Source of the DNA: Psettodes erumei | Lineage: Eukaryota; Chordata; Actinopteri; Pleuronectiformes; Psettodidae | Direction of reading: 5' to 3' | NCBI GenBank assembly: GCA_016785225.1 | Contig: JAFBJZ010000360.1 | Location: forward strand, 860,109 to 924,108 | DNA: 64,000 bases | Part shown: in pieces, positions 1-11,430 of the stretch | Layout of the letters: each line of letters begins with the position of its first letter | Position numbering within the stretch: position 1 is the stretch's first letter | Notes under the pieces: model-generated | What the model was told of the DNA's origin: nothing | Databases searched by the model: none | What the model saw: the letters and a program-made list of their open reading frames with translations, nothing else | Made by a program: the position numbers and the translations under genes

Positions 1-90
1 CTGTCTTTTCTCAGTTTTGCAGATATCGCCGAAACAGTGTGAGTAAACGGTAAGTCTACAAGTGAGTGAAGATGGTGGATTTTTTAGAAG

Positions 91-1740
91 CTAGTGTCTT
101 CTTACGCGCATGTTGTTGGCAAGAAACCTGTTGTTAGCCTTGTCGGGAGACGCGGTAAAACGTTCGGAAAGTAAAACGCTCGGGACCAAGCGTGACCACG
201 GAGTCACATTTTCACGTATACAATAGGGGGAAAAACGTTTTAATCGCCCGTTTCCGCATTTGAAAACAATGTTGCAAAGGGCGCATGGCAACCTCTCCTC
301 CATGGTTGGGAGAATGAGGGAGATTTGAAAAGCTGGTGTTGCTGCTGCACATCCAGTCAGCGCCTCGGGGAAGTGAGACGCACTCGTGAAAAAAATATTA
401 CGCGTTGCACACTTTGGTAGTAGCTGCAAGTTATAGACCCGTGTTGCTGCCGTTACCGGCCACATGTCGGCAGAATTATAAGTTTTCGCGTAATTTATGC
501 GCAGTAGTGTACACTTGGAAGTGCCTCCAGAACAAAGCACAGCAGCACATGGGGTTTCCAGCAGGCCGCGCGCCTTTGCTATCCCGCGAGCTGCTAAGTT
601 AGCCGCTAACGCTAGCACACGGGCGACAAGATGTCGTTAAGTTACATTACTGACATTGACTCGACTGACCGCATTACACGTGCGTGCCTTAGTCGTCGTT
701 ATCTGCAAGCACCAGAGAACACACTCTTGATATTTAAATCTGCGTTAGCATCGTATGAGTGAGCTGCGGCTAAGTTGGCTAAAATACGAGACAGCGTTGC
801 TCTGGAGTGGATGGAGAGTTGACGTTAGCCTGCCGACTCCGTGCGTCTTTTATTCGCATTTTCCCTAGGTTCCGCCGATCAAAACAGCCAATTTGTATAT
901 TATTATAAACCTTTTATCGGATAAAACTATTTTTGTGAAAGCGGGCCACATTCGCAGGGCTGCATGCGTTAGCCTCTTCGGCTAACACATGCTCTCATCG
1001 GTGTGTTTTGATGGAGCCCTCGGGTACTACTTGCTTGTCGTAATTCTGGATTCTGTTTTAAATTTGCAGTAGCTCGCACCATACGCTTGGTGCGCCTCCT
1101 CCCTAATGAGCGCACACCTCGGCCGCACCTGATTTTCATCGTAAAACGCAGAGGCACTGACGCTGCGCCCAGCCTACTTATGCTCATGTTGTGCTATCCA
1201 GTACATATATTAAACGCTCAAAATGCAGACTCCTGGGCGCCATGTTAGTGCGTGGGGGAGGGGCGCAGCAATGTGACTGGAGCGCAAGTGTTGCTATCTT
1301 CAACAGTCCTGGTTCAGTCTCAGGTTTCCCATTGAACTTTGTTAATATGGACAGCTCGACATGCGGTCGTTGGGGTTTTTACATAAATTGAATGCATCAG
1401 TGTTTAACACCAAAATGTTTTCTGGATTGTCACCTGGATCCGTATTACACGGTACCATGCATTTAGGCGGTTTACTGGCCGATACCTCAACATTGGGTAT
1501 ATTGGGGCTTTATGCAAGGATGAATGTGCGAAGTACTAAACGAATCAGTCTCTTGACCCCCGACAGGATAATAGCATTTTTCTTAACCTTTCTGTCATTC
1601 CGCTTTCAAGTGTAATGCGAGGAGGGCTTCTAAAAAGTAGATTTTTCGATCCTAGATGTCCAACGTTAGTTTTGTTAATGTTTTAGAAATTAAACATTAA
1701 GCAGAAAAAGTAGTTTTAACGAAAAAGGCGCCATTTACTT
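91..1740 (+). promoter_or_regulatory. mir17hg: CpG-rich region, probable mir17hg promoter and 5' transcript
   Basis: CpG dinucleotides are frequent from about 90 to 1740 and sparse just downstream, in a window that is otherwise CpG-poor. The block ends about 0.65 kb before mir-17, where the promoter and first exon of the MIR17HG host gene are expected from the mammalian arrangement. Visible elements are a CACGTG E-box (677-682), CACATG E-boxes (461-466, 546-551), a TTTAAA TATA-like box (733-738), a CCAAT box (888-892) followed by an AT-rich TATA-like stretch (894-911), and GGCGCC-containing E2F-like sites near 1230 and 1727. No convincing coding frame is present on the + strand. The transcription start cannot be fixed from sequence. 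Assignment rests on position and composition. Confidence 0.6.
677..682. promoter_or_regulatory. Canonical CACGTG E-box (candidate MYC/MAX or USF site)
   Basis: A perfect palindromic CACGTG lies in the CpG-rich block, about 1.7 kb upstream of mature miR-17. Mammalian MIR17HG is a known direct MYC target with E-boxes roughly 1.5 kb upstream of miR-17. The motif is seen; binding is inferred. Confidence 0.4.
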
Positions 1741-2264
1741 AAAAAAAAGAAAAAGGGAGAGTTCCTTTTTAAACAAACAGAGCAACAGGAGTGTAAACAT
1801 AACCTCTTTCGTAGAGGTCAGAAAACAATTCCAACACAACATGAGTCATTGACTTTGGAGAAAACATTTCTTATTTAACTGAACTGTAAAGCCACATGGC
1901 GCACTCATTGTTAAGCCATAACTTCCTAAGTGATAAACAGATCATCTGCAATAATTTTCATTACTTTTTAGGATTTTAACTTATAACAGTGTCCTTGGTT
2001 TCAGTTTGACAGATGTGCTGCCTGCACTTCTTGTATGCCAGTGGAAATGTCTAATAGTAGATAATAAGAACTTTCAAGACATCACCTGGCCTTTGCAATA
2101 TTTAACAACCAAAATTTTTCACAACTCATGACCATTTTGTTGGCTATATGAGAAGTTATTCATCGAACATGTTGCACTTTAGTTGATATTGGGAATCAGT
2201 GATTTTAGCCCTGAATTGAAGTTGCTGACATTCTCCTGATGCTTTCTCTCATTTATGCTTGCAG

Positions 2265-2318
2265 ACCCCTGTGCACATCTGTATCTCATCTGGGAAGCAC
2301 CTCATTGTGGATTTAAAG
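2265..2318 (+). ncRNA. mir17hg: Candidate short exon of the mir17hg host transcript
   Basis: A pyrimidine-rich tract followed by TTGCAG (ending 2264) precedes a 54-nt stretch that ends in AAAG before GTACCC (donor GT at 2319-2320). It lies about 70 nt upstream of the mir-17 hairpin. Acceptor and donor look plausible, but the donor is only moderate and chance occurrence is possible. No coding potential is claimed. Confidence 0.2.
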
Positions 2319-2375
2319 GTACCCTAATTCATTCTGTGAATGGGGAAAAAAAACTCCCCACAAACGGTTAGAAGT

Positions 2376-2454
2376 CACTGTAGTGTCAAAGTGCTTACAG
2401 TGCAGGTAGTTTTGTAAAATCTACTGCAGTGAAGGCACTTTCAGCACTATTCTG
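2376..2454 (+). ncRNA. mir-17: pre-miR-17 hairpin
   Basis: The 5p arm at 2387-2409 equals vertebrate miR-17-5p over all 23 nt (seed AAAGTG). The 3p arm at 2423-2444 begins ACTGCAGTGAAGGCACTT and differs from the mammalian 3p only near its 3' end (TC in place of GT). TAGTG (2381-2385) pairs with CACTA (2445-2449) to extend the lower stem, and the loop is TTTTGTAAAAT-like. Hairpin ends are approximate. Confidence 0.97.
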
Positions 2455-2863
2455 ATAATGTTAACTAAAGGAGCTGCCTTATTCACAGACGCGACTGGTT
2501 TATGCCAGTCCTGGATAGGCTGAATTCAAATATGCATCTGGCAGGGCCTCGTCTCCATCCCGCTGTGAGGTTCTGCGCCCCCGCTGTTTCTGAGCGAAGC
2601 AACTGTGTCTGGAGCGAGTCCCCTCTTTATGAAACATGCTTGATATTTGTGAGCCATTATGCGTCCTCTCATTGTGAATAATGACATTTCAGCATTCAGC
2701 AGTGGAGGAAATCTGAGTGGCTACTCGGTGTTGCTAAGAGGTTTACCTGTGTTCTATTAATTGAGTAATTAATCTTGTTTACTCTTTTTTTTTTTTGCAA
2801 ATGGACCACCTGGACAGATTACTAAATGTGTAATCAGCATAATTTGCATTCATGTTCCTTCCA
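2455..2863. other. Spacer between mir-17 and mir-18a, no gene recognised
   Basis: About 410 bases separate the two hairpins, far more than between the other cluster members. The left part (about 2530-2640) is locally GC-rich; the right part is AT-rich with a T-run at 2787-2797. A 6-bp hairpin GACTGG/CCAGTC sits at 2493-2510. No additional miRNA-like hairpin is convincing. Confidence 0.6.
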
Positions 2864-2951
2864 CTAGTGCTTATGCTAAGGTGCATCTAGTGCAGATAGT
2901 GAAGTAGACTAGCACCTACTGCCCTAAGTGCTCCTTCTGGCATAAGGTGCT
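2864..2951 (+). ncRNA. mir-18a: pre-miR-18a hairpin
   Basis: The 5p arm at 2877-2899 matches miR-18a-5p over 23 nt (seed AAGGTG). The 3p arm at 2918-2940 (ACTGCCCTAAGTGCTCC...) matches the mammalian 18a-3p throughout. The lower stem is formed by TTATGC (2871-2876) with GCATAA (2940-2945). The 5p T at its start and the 3p arm identify 18a rather than 18b. Confidence 0.96.
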
Positions 2952-3010
2952 GGGACTCTCATCTGCTCTGTGTTCAATTGTGAATACATACACAAACTCT
3001 AATTTTGGCA

Positions 3011-3088
3011 GTTCTCTGTTAGTTTTGCATAGTTGCGCTGCAAGAAGAAATAAGTTGTGCAAATCTATGCAAAACTGATGGTGACCTG
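3011..3088 (+). ncRNA. mir-19a: pre-miR-19a hairpin
   Basis: The 3p guide at 3056-3078 matches miR-19a-3p (seed GTGCAA, with CTATGC distinguishing 19a from 19b). The 5p arm at 3021-3042 starts AGTTTTGCATAG and pairs perfectly over 12 bp with CTATGCAAAACT in the 3p arm. In mammals miR-19 is the main oncogenic component of the cluster, through PTEN. Confidence 0.97.
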
Positions 3089-3185
3089 TGTTTCCATCTT
3101 AAACCTTTTCTATGACTGTTGCTTTGTCCTCCGTGGCGGCCAATCAGGTTTCCACTACATCTCTTTTAATAGACTAAAGACAGGT

Positions 3186-3266
3186 TTCAGTAGTATTAAA
3201 GTGCTTATAGTGCAGGTAGTTTAATGAAATTCTACTGCAGTGTGAGCACTTAAAGTACTCCTAGAC
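3186..3266 (+). ncRNA. mir-20a: pre-miR-20a hairpin
   Basis: The 5p guide at 3197-3219 matches miR-20a-5p over 23 nt (seed AAAGTG, starting TAAAG and carrying TTATAG, unlike miR-17). The 3p arm at 3234-3255 reads ACTGCAGTGTGAGCACTT... and differs from the mammalian passenger strand in its middle while keeping the pairing. AGTA (3192-3195) pairs with TACT (3256-3259). Confidence 0.96.
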
Positions 3267-3310
3267 ACGTGTCTCTTCTTGGAAAACTGCGGACGTAGCT
3301 TGTGCACATA

Positions 3311-3392
3311 GGTCTCTGGTTAGTTTTGCTGGTTTGCTTTCAGCTTTTCACTGTACTGCTGTGCAAATCCATGCAAAACTGATCATAGAACT
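3311..3392 (+). ncRNA. mir-19b: pre-miR-19b hairpin
   Basis: The 3p guide at 3360-3382 matches miR-19b-3p (seed GTGCAA, with CCATGC). The 5p arm at 3322-3344 begins AGTTTTGCTGGTTTGC and pairs with GCAAA and GCAAAACT of the guide. It shares its seed with mir-19a and differs from it by one base in the guide. Confidence 0.97.
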
Positions 3393-3419
3393 GAAATGAA
3401 GCTGTCAGAATCGATCCCT

Positions 3420-3496
3420 TTCTGTGCAGGTTGGGAGAGGGAGCAATGCTCTGTACTCGTGTGGTATTGCACTTGTCCCGGCCTGTTGAGGACATG
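3420..3496 (+). ncRNA. mir-92a: pre-miR-92a hairpin
   Basis: The 3p guide at 3465-3486 matches miR-92a-3p over 22 nt (seed ATTGCA). The 5p arm at 3428-3450 starts AGGTTGGGA, ends GCAATGCT, and pairs with TCCCGGCCT and ATTGC of the guide. It is the last hairpin of the cluster; no seventh hairpin follows. Confidence 0.97.
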
Positions 3497-3667
3497 GGGA
3501 ATTGTTCTGCACCTGGTTCTCCTGTGAAATGGCCCAGAAACACACCCCAAGATACCTTGGTATTGGCCTTTGATTATTATTCCTATGTGACCATCTTCAT
3601 TTTTTTGTCTGATAAAAAGTTTAGACAGTAATGATGATATTTGTTGTAATGAATATTCAGTTTGGAA

Positions 3668-3673
3668 AATAAA
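3668..3673 (+). terminator. Possible poly(A) signal of the primary miRNA transcript
   Basis: AATAAA occurs about 180 nt after mature miR-92a and is followed by a GT-containing stretch. AATAAA is common by chance in this AT-rich DNA. Confidence 0.25.
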
Positions 3674-4548
3674 ATGTTTGTTAGCTCACGGAGGTATTTG
3701 CTTGGTCACTATATAACCCAATGATCAGGTGGTTGAATATTTGAGCAGATTTAAAGAACAAAGTTGATATTGGATATAAATACACATACCCCATTGTAAA
3801 GTTGACCGACATCAGCCTTTTTTGGTTTATTTTCCCTCAATTGTACAGTATCCAAACTGTCTGGATTGCTTGAAATTACATTTTGGATACAATTTTATTG
3901 AAATACTGTCTCTTCATGTTCATGTGCCTCATTGTAACGAAAAAAAACGAAACGTTATTTTCAATGTCGTAAGCGTTTTACGAAAACACGAATAAAGTTG
4001 AATGTTATTTGTTGTAAAACGTAACGGTTTCTGCACTGTTTCTACAAGTTTAGAATGAATAAGAAAAATTGTGTGAACATTTAGGTGTCCATGTATGTGC
4101 AGTACAGTGGATAGTTTACCAATTAAACAACTTATAAGCAGCTGGAGACAATTTTGATCACGTGGATAGCTCCTTGAAACTAAATTTGCCATTTGAGGAC
4201 TACAGTTACCTCTTCCTCCACTAGAGGGAAGTATCTGTACACTTAATACAAAGTCTGCTCCTCTCAGGCTAAGTGGCTGGCGTCCAGTGTTGTGAATGAA
4301 CAACATTTAAGTTGAATGTGACTGTTTCAGACACTTGAGTTTGTCTTCAAAAACTTTAAAATTATATAACCAAATGTTAACATAGGCTTTGGGACAATAA
4401 GCTTTCTTTTTTTTTTTATTCTAAACATTGCCTTTATTTTAGATTGCCCCCATTTATGAACTGGAAGGATGTTTTCGGTAGCTTTTTCCGAAATGTCACA
4501 AGCAGTTTTGTGTTACAGATATTAACTTAATGAATAGCTCCACCCAGC

Positions 4549-4551
<3 letters not shown>

Positions 4552-4580
<29 letters not shown>
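4552..4580. repeat. (CA)n microsatellite
   Basis: Uninterrupted CA dinucleotides, about 14-15 units. They account for the cysteine/valine-rich chance frame on the opposite strand. Confidence 0.98.
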
Positions 4581-4582
<2 letters not shown>

Positions 4583-5224
4583 CTCTTACCCCTGGCCACT
4601 GAGCAGAGTTTTCATTATTCGCCATTGTATGGTAGGCTGGCAGAGAGAGCCATTCACTGGAGTGTTCACCTTTCATTATCATGTCCTGCTTACTTGACAG
4701 ACAAGATAAATGGGAAGCATCCAGGAAGGACATGAACTCAAAGATGCATTTCTGCTTGTCAGCCCATGCTGATTGCTCCAGCAACCTCCATTTACTGTGA
4801 TGTCTTGAAAATCTTATGCCTTCATTAGACTTAGAACGCCACATGATGGTGGCCTGTCAGGTGGATGGCACCTTTTTCAAGTTGTGCTAATGTGGCCCAA
4901 ATGGTGGCCAGAGATCAACAAACGATAAACTCCATCTCGCTTCAAATTCAGAAAATTTAAACAAAGCAGGACTACCCGTGGTGGACACATTTAACCCATT
5001 TTGAAAGTATCTATTAAAACTGCACTTTTAGACTGGCTAGTGGGAAGCTCTGGGGATGGAAATGTCAGCCTGTCTGACAGTTGGTTAGATCATCTATGCC
5101 TTTGTTCCAGACTGAAATATCCTCCCAGCTACTAAATGGATCCAATTTTGCGCAGACATTAAAGGCTTTACAGGATTTACATTAACTGTTCTTTTCCTGA
5201 CTTCCTGTAATGTAACAATTAGGT

Positions 5225-5500
5225 GCTGTTATCAGTTTGTCTAATACTTAAATCTATGACCAGATACTTGTAAAATGAGCAACATTCCCATCAACCTCAG
5301 TTGTGCTTTACATCCAGTGCTAATTAGCAAATGATGGCATCCAAACACAGTAGCGGGACTTAGATTGTTCAACATTTCTAAACATTCGACCTGCTCAACA
5401 TGAGCATGCAAACGTCGTCATTGTGAGCACGGTGCCGTGTTGACGTTAGGATTTAGCTCTTAGCTCCACTGCTGTGCATGTAAGTGCAGCTGTAGAGTGT
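5225..5500. repeat. Degenerate teleost interspersed repeat (GCTAATTAGCAAATG / GTCATTGTGAGCA family)
   Basis: From memory this matches a very common fish repeat. Diagnostic pieces in order are ACATTCCCATCAACCTCAG, GTGCTAATTAGCAAATG (around 5319-5335), GTCATTGTGAGCA (around 5416-5430), GTTGACGTTAGGATTTAGCT and a CACTGCTGTGC tail. The copy is old, with many substitutions. A fragment of the same family in the opposite orientation is near 61.2 kb. Its formal class was not determined. Confidence 0.6.
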
Positions 5501-5944
5501 CAGCAAATCCATTCTTTTTCAATGAAAAGATGGCTGGAAAAAAAATAACCATTCGTTTCAATAAACGTGTTGTGAATGGTCAAATACTCTTAATTTTACA
5601 GTAGGAAGCAAAAAGTCAATTGTGTTGAAGAGGTTAAAAAAAGCATTCCGTTATTAAATATTTCAACATGCTGTTTATTGGGACATGATCGAATTACATT
5701 TGCTATGAGATGGTGATAAGGGAATATCTTTGCAAGCTATTCGTTGTAGCCACGGGAATTGAACGTCTGTCTTTGTAGATGCCAGTTGTCTCGAGTCGTT
5801 CAAAGGCGGACTCTAATTAAGACACAATCCTCTCAGCACCGGAGTGCTCTTCGCTAGATGTGCTGGGCTTTCTGCCTTTCTACTTGATTATGTTGTTCAT
5901 CACATGGACCTGTTCTTCCTTAATCTGTATTCAGAGTTCAGTCC

Positions 5945-5951
5945 CTCTCTC

Positions 5952-5988
<37 letters not shown>
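5945..5988. repeat. (CT)n(GT)n compound microsatellite
   Basis: A short CT run (5945-5957) followed by about 15 GT units (5959-5988). Confidence 0.97.
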
Positions 5989-5989
<1 letters not shown>

Positions 5990-8900
5990 GCATCCATGGA
6001 TAGAAATTAAATTTTTACTAGCCCTTTAACCCATGACTGGTATTTTCCAGTTCAGACTCATTAAGAACTGACTTTTCTTTTTTATTGTGAGCAGTTATTG
6101 CTCCCGCTGTCCCCTGGTTTAGTGGAGATGATATGGGACACAACAAAAGACCCATAATTCATTATTTGGATGCAGTGTGCTTTCCTTACCTTTGAAGAGC
6201 AAACTGAAATCAAACGTGAAAAAAAAAAAAAAATCAATACGCCAGGATTCCATGCGGATTTGACTCACGGGAGTCTGTTTGTGCTTGCTTTAATTAGTTG
6301 GGATCCATGGTGCGATTATTGTTGGGAATTTGTCAAGGATTACAGAGAAAGGATGCACGAGTCTTTAGTATGAGGAGGCATTCATCTTAGAGGCTGGCTG
6401 CTGTGGGTTTCATCAGTGTTTAATAGCCCACAATTCTCTGCAGATGGCCTCAAACACTTAATCAACATAAGTCCTGGACGCAGACTCTTGTCCTGATTGT
6501 AATTACCCAGCCCCAACTGTGTCCACCGATAACCACTGAGTAATACGTAGCACTTGTGATGGTCGCAGTTTAGCGAATATCGATTTTTTTCCCTCCTTCT
6601 TCCTTCCTTTTTTTTGCTTTAAGAGTCTCAAACCTAGAGAGCGCTGTGCGAGTAGTGCTTGCACGGTTATCAGGTTGTGACTGAATTTAGAGAAACCTTG
6701 TTAGCTCCTACTTGCAGGGCTGATTGAATATTCAGGAGAGACCTTGAGTGTGTTGATGTTACGTCTCAGGGGATTGTTTAATTCTGCCAACAGACACAAA
6801 AAAGCCTGTGTCAGCCATGCTGCTGAGGCTGCAGTTCACTGCTGGCATTCACTCAGATGGGGGGTCTGTTCCTTCAGCTGACCTCTGCGAGTTAACCTTG
6901 GCTCCATCTCGGGGATCGTGCCCGACCGGAGGATGAACTCTAGTTTTTTACGCATGCACGTGGCACACCACATCTGTCAATTTATGCTGATGCACCTTTG
7001 AATTAGCCCTGAAAAACAATTAATTTTCTGAGCAGGTTGATCAGGAGTATTCACAAGGAGGTTATCACAAAAATTCGTGGCAGAACACTTGCTGACTGTG
7101 TGGCTTCTGACATGAGACGTGGACAGAATTCAAAGAATGCTCATTCGAGATTAGGAAACCACCTCTTGCCTGCTTGATATACTGTACACACACACTTGAT
7201 CTGTTACGATGTCAGGATGGAGCCTTTTGATTTATTTTGGATAGCGATATCTTTATCAGTATTACTACGTTGCTAATTCTTGCTGGTATTACACGACTTT
7301 GATAACATCCATCAGTGACTGTCATTTAAGCTGCCTGTAGACTTTGCATGACTTTTTTGAATATGTATGAATTATAATAAGTCACATGTTGGAACAAGGC
7401 AAATATGTGTTTAATACACAATACTCTTGGATGAAAAATGGTATCAAGTTAGATGTGGATCTGTAAATCTCCAGTCCTTGTTAAATATAGGCCAATTTGG
7501 GGATGATTCTGGGAGGCTTTAGTCTCAGTCAGGCCCCAAAGGTGCTGTGTGCAAGTAAGAGCACTGCTGTGCTTATGAACGGGGCTGCTAAATCTCATAT
7601 TCAACCGCGCTACATCATGGCCACCAATCTGTGTCCTATTTTTCACTCACCCTTCCTGTCACCTGTCTCTCATTTGCTCTCCTATGGGATTCACAGTTCC
7701 CTTTGGCTTCAAAACCTCTCCAAGCCTTTTTCATCAACTAATTTCCAGTAGGCAGACGAGTTAAGATGCACTGGCAGAGGGTTTGGTGCCGCATATGTTG
7801 AAGCACCAACTGCTTTCTGGCCCTGCAGCCTGAGAGACTATTTCAGGGCTGTCAGTTGTAGGGACAGTGGTATCTAGTCTACAGTGTTTTTACTGTATTT
7901 GTGATTGTGGATCTCTTGAGCAGTTTTTTTCCTCAGCCACCTCAATTCATTCTGTTCGTGATATAACTGTAGCGTAGCAGCTGTCTCTTCTGAGGTTTTT
8001 CTGTCCAAATTAAAGTACATGATATCATTTTATGGATTTAGAGAAACTGGATGGTAATTAAATTGGCTACTATCTCTTGGGTTTAGGTTATAGAAAGACC
8101 GCACGGAGGAAATGGTGGTGGAACATCTGTGAGTGCTCCATCAGTATTATACGATGTGAACAATCCAAAATGTACCATCTGGGCTTTTGGACCCATTCAT
8201 AGACAGTGGCTCTTGAGCTGTTCCCATGTTTGTGTTTGTATAACGTGCAGAGATATTACCTCAGTTTCATGTCATCATTGTTATCATTATCCGAGCAGAG
8301 CCATCCTACTTAATCCTATGTGTACGGGCATTTTTCTAATATATAGGCTGTCGCTCACCGTGAGGTGGAGTGGGTTTATTAGAGCGTTCTCAGTAAAAAA
8401 AAAAAAACAGCTGCAAACAAACAATAAACCTGTGGTCTTAAAAACCAAAACAGCTTAACCGAAAGACACTAAGAACTGAAAGACAATAAAATGCTTCACA
8501 GAGCTCGGGGGAGTGGCAGAGTTTGGTAATAAATCTCTGTTAGTATAAGTGTTTTTTAACCCAAAATAGAGTTTCCTCTAACAAAGGATTTTATGGCTAA
8601 ACAGAGTAAAACTCAATCAGAAAAGAGATTGTCATTTGTAGATGTTTTTAAAGGCGCTGAAGAATGGTGATATGATGATGTAATGATGATAATGCCTTGT
8701 AGCCTATTGTGTCATTTATGATGGAGGCTGCCATCCACCTCAATCACTGTCTCATATTTAGGCAGCTGATATCATCATACATCTGCTCTGTTAACACATG
8801 ATCACTGCAGTAATATTACAGAATGAAGCCTCTTTGGTCTCAAAACAACAACGCATGGGCTAAGACATCCTCAAATGTGGTGTATTAGTTCCTGTCACCT

Positions 8901-11430
8901 TACTCTTTGTCCTCAGTCACACCAGTAGTCACGGCCAACAACATGAAAGCATTGAGATATAAATGTCAGAATATTGTGTGTCACTGAGGCACTGGGACTA
9001 CAAGACCCAAAGCACAACTTCAGAGAAAACTGAATTTATTTTCCAGCAGGCAAAGAGGAGAAAAGGTTGCAGTTAAGTCATTCCAGCTCACTCTTATGTT
9101 TTATAATGGCAACATGAAACATTGGCTTAGCCTTATCTCACTTAAGGCATTTCTCTGCTAGAGTTATGTTCAATCAAAGAGAGGCAAAGCTTTCTCGTCG
9201 GTTCTGAGAATAACTCATATCCCCTCAAAGGACATAGTCTCCCTCTCTCTTCTGCTTGAAGAAAAACCTCCTTTTGGTATTAAATCTCTTAAATTCTGTA
9301 TTCATTCACGATAATCTATCTTTGAGAATGTCACAGTGACAACAGATCAACTCAAGGAATGCTCCACTGATTTTGTTGGCTTGTGGTGATAATTAAATTT
9401 GGAAGATTTTTAGTTGCTCATAGAGGTTAGAGCTACTATATTTCTGTCTCCCCACGGCCCACCAGTGCTGAGCAACGCCTGGCATTGGTTCGGAGGAGAG
9501 TAGTGAAGTCAGGTCGTCTGAGGTAACTGACGTTGGTTTTTGTCACTGCACTGTCAATCTGTGGTACACTTGGCTGCCTTAGCAAGGGTTGACAGATTTC
9601 ACACCATGAACAATAATTTGTTACTTTCACCATCAAGGGATACGGCTGAGTTGTTTTATCCCTTTAAGCAGCATGGGAAGAGCTTTTTGACACATGTGCC
9701 CTGATTTTAGACCATCTGTATGGGGATGTTATCTCGTTGCCTGGCATCTTCTTTTGCTTTTCTGCACACCATAGGAAATGTTTCATTCAAAGGTCTCTGA
9801 AAAATAAAGCTCTGTGACAGGAGAGTTTTATTGGCAGCTCAAATGACACATTGATTTTCTCTGAGGAAAGCAACTGAGAGAGGGAGAAAAAAAATGCCTC
9901 TTAGCAGTGCCTCATTAATTAATAAATTGTCTCAAAGGGGAAAAGAAGAATCTTGTAACACCGCATCATATGTACAGTTGTGGCCTGTATGGGTGAGAAA
10001 CAGTTCAGTGATTTATAAAACCACAGTCCATTTGTCAGTTGCAATTAAGTAACGTTTTAATAATAGCGCCAAGCTACAGCCATTTTTAGTCTTAAATGTA
10101 GTGATTAAATTATTCTCTAAAGCATAACATGCTGAATTACATAATCTGCTTCCAAATGTAAACTGGCTCAACCCATGTTGTGAAAAGCAATAACTGACAT
10201 CATTTTCGTGTTCTTAACCTCTTAAAATAAACCAAGACTGTCGCTGATGTTGCAAGTTCTTAAATCATGTGCAAGATATGAATGAGCTTCCGCAATTGGC
10301 CTCCTTGCATCACTTCCACTTAAAAGATACATTTACAGTCCCACTGTGGCCAATGAAACACATAATTTGTCATCACAGAGTGATTCTCCTCTGAGCTGCT
10401 ATTAGATCACTGTGTCTCCTAATTATTCAGCCTGAATTAGCATAATATTTCAGCTCTATCCTCTGAAAGTTTACAGCGTAAAGCTGCAAGCAATTATCTG
10501 TCACCAACTTCAGACAGGAGAATTGATGGTTTGACCCCACTTGTCTGAAAATCACACTTGACACTCGTACTCCTGCAGGCAATGTCAAACGAGACAGCTG
10601 GGGCTAACTGTGGATGACACACGTCACCGACTGCTGCTAAAGATGTACCATTCGTCAGACATAAACTAATATTTCCTCATAGCAACAGCTCCCTGTTCCA
10701 CTGCGTTTCATAATTGCTGCAAGGCAGCTTTGAATCTATGCTAGACTGGAAAGATCTCCTGTGGTACACACACTACTGTGACATGCCCTTTGTCCTAGAT
10801 TTAAGAACAGCTCTTTCTGCTAATGTGATCCAAAGAGTTCTCATAAAGCCTGTTTGAGATTTATTTCACGTAGACAGTTTTGACAAGAAACTTGGCGATG
10901 CTGCCAGAATGAATTGTGAAAGGACTTAAGTGACTTGCCCATCAGAGAGACAGCCATTACAGTGCAATGGGCCAGACATTCTGAAGACGAGAGTAAAGTT
11001 TATCATGACCTGCCTCAGTGGCACAATACTGCACTCTTTTATTTTCTATACCACAGTAGAAATATATTGTATTGTGTGAATTCCATCTCGAAATGCACGG
11101 GAATACATGAAAACAAGAGGTTTTCCAACTTGCCTAAGTGTATCTAGCGTTTTGAGTGACTTTTTCATTGCTCATTCAAAAGATGAATGTAATTTTAGTG
11201 TTCATAAGAAGTGGACACAATAATGCAACTTAACTTAAGGTTATTGCATAGTATAACTCTTAGGAATCTGTGTTTACTGCAAATGAAGGCCTTAACCCCT
11301 GTCACTACAAGGACAGCAGTATCCAAAACAAGTATTGCAGGCTTTGGACAAGAATTGCACTCAGTGGAGGGAATAATCCTGAATGTCACATCGTTTCATT
11401 ATTTCCTTAGAAATTGACAAAAATGTCAAA

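Larger units (their letters stand above)
2376..3496 (+). ncRNA. mir17hg: miR-17-92 microRNA cluster (polycistron)
   Basis: Six hairpins on the + strand within 1.1 kb carry the mature sequences of miR-17, -18a, -19a, -20a, -19b and -92a in the order conserved across vertebrates. All four seed classes are present: AAAGTG (17, 20a), AAGGTG (18a), GTGCAA (19a, 19b) and ATTGCA (92a). In vertebrates one primary transcript is cut by Drosha/DGCR8 and Dicer. The products repress cell-cycle inhibitors, BIM and PTEN and act in proliferation and in heart, lung and skeletal development. The variants (18a, 19a, 20a, 19b) match the 17-92 cluster rather than the 106a-363 or 106b-25 paralogues. The spacing from 18a to 92a is compact, while the 17-to-18a gap is unusually long. 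Confidence 0.97.

Noticed and set aside
91..618. 175-codon open frame on the minus strand
   Set aside because: It lies in the CpG-rich mir17hg promoter block, where stops are depleted. The protein has no recognisable domain, and the composition looks like translated non-coding DNA.
2493..2510. Small hairpin GACTGG/CCAGTC between mir-17 and mir-18a as an extra miRNA
   Set aside because: A six-bp stem is far too short for a pre-miRNA, and no longer pairing surrounds it.
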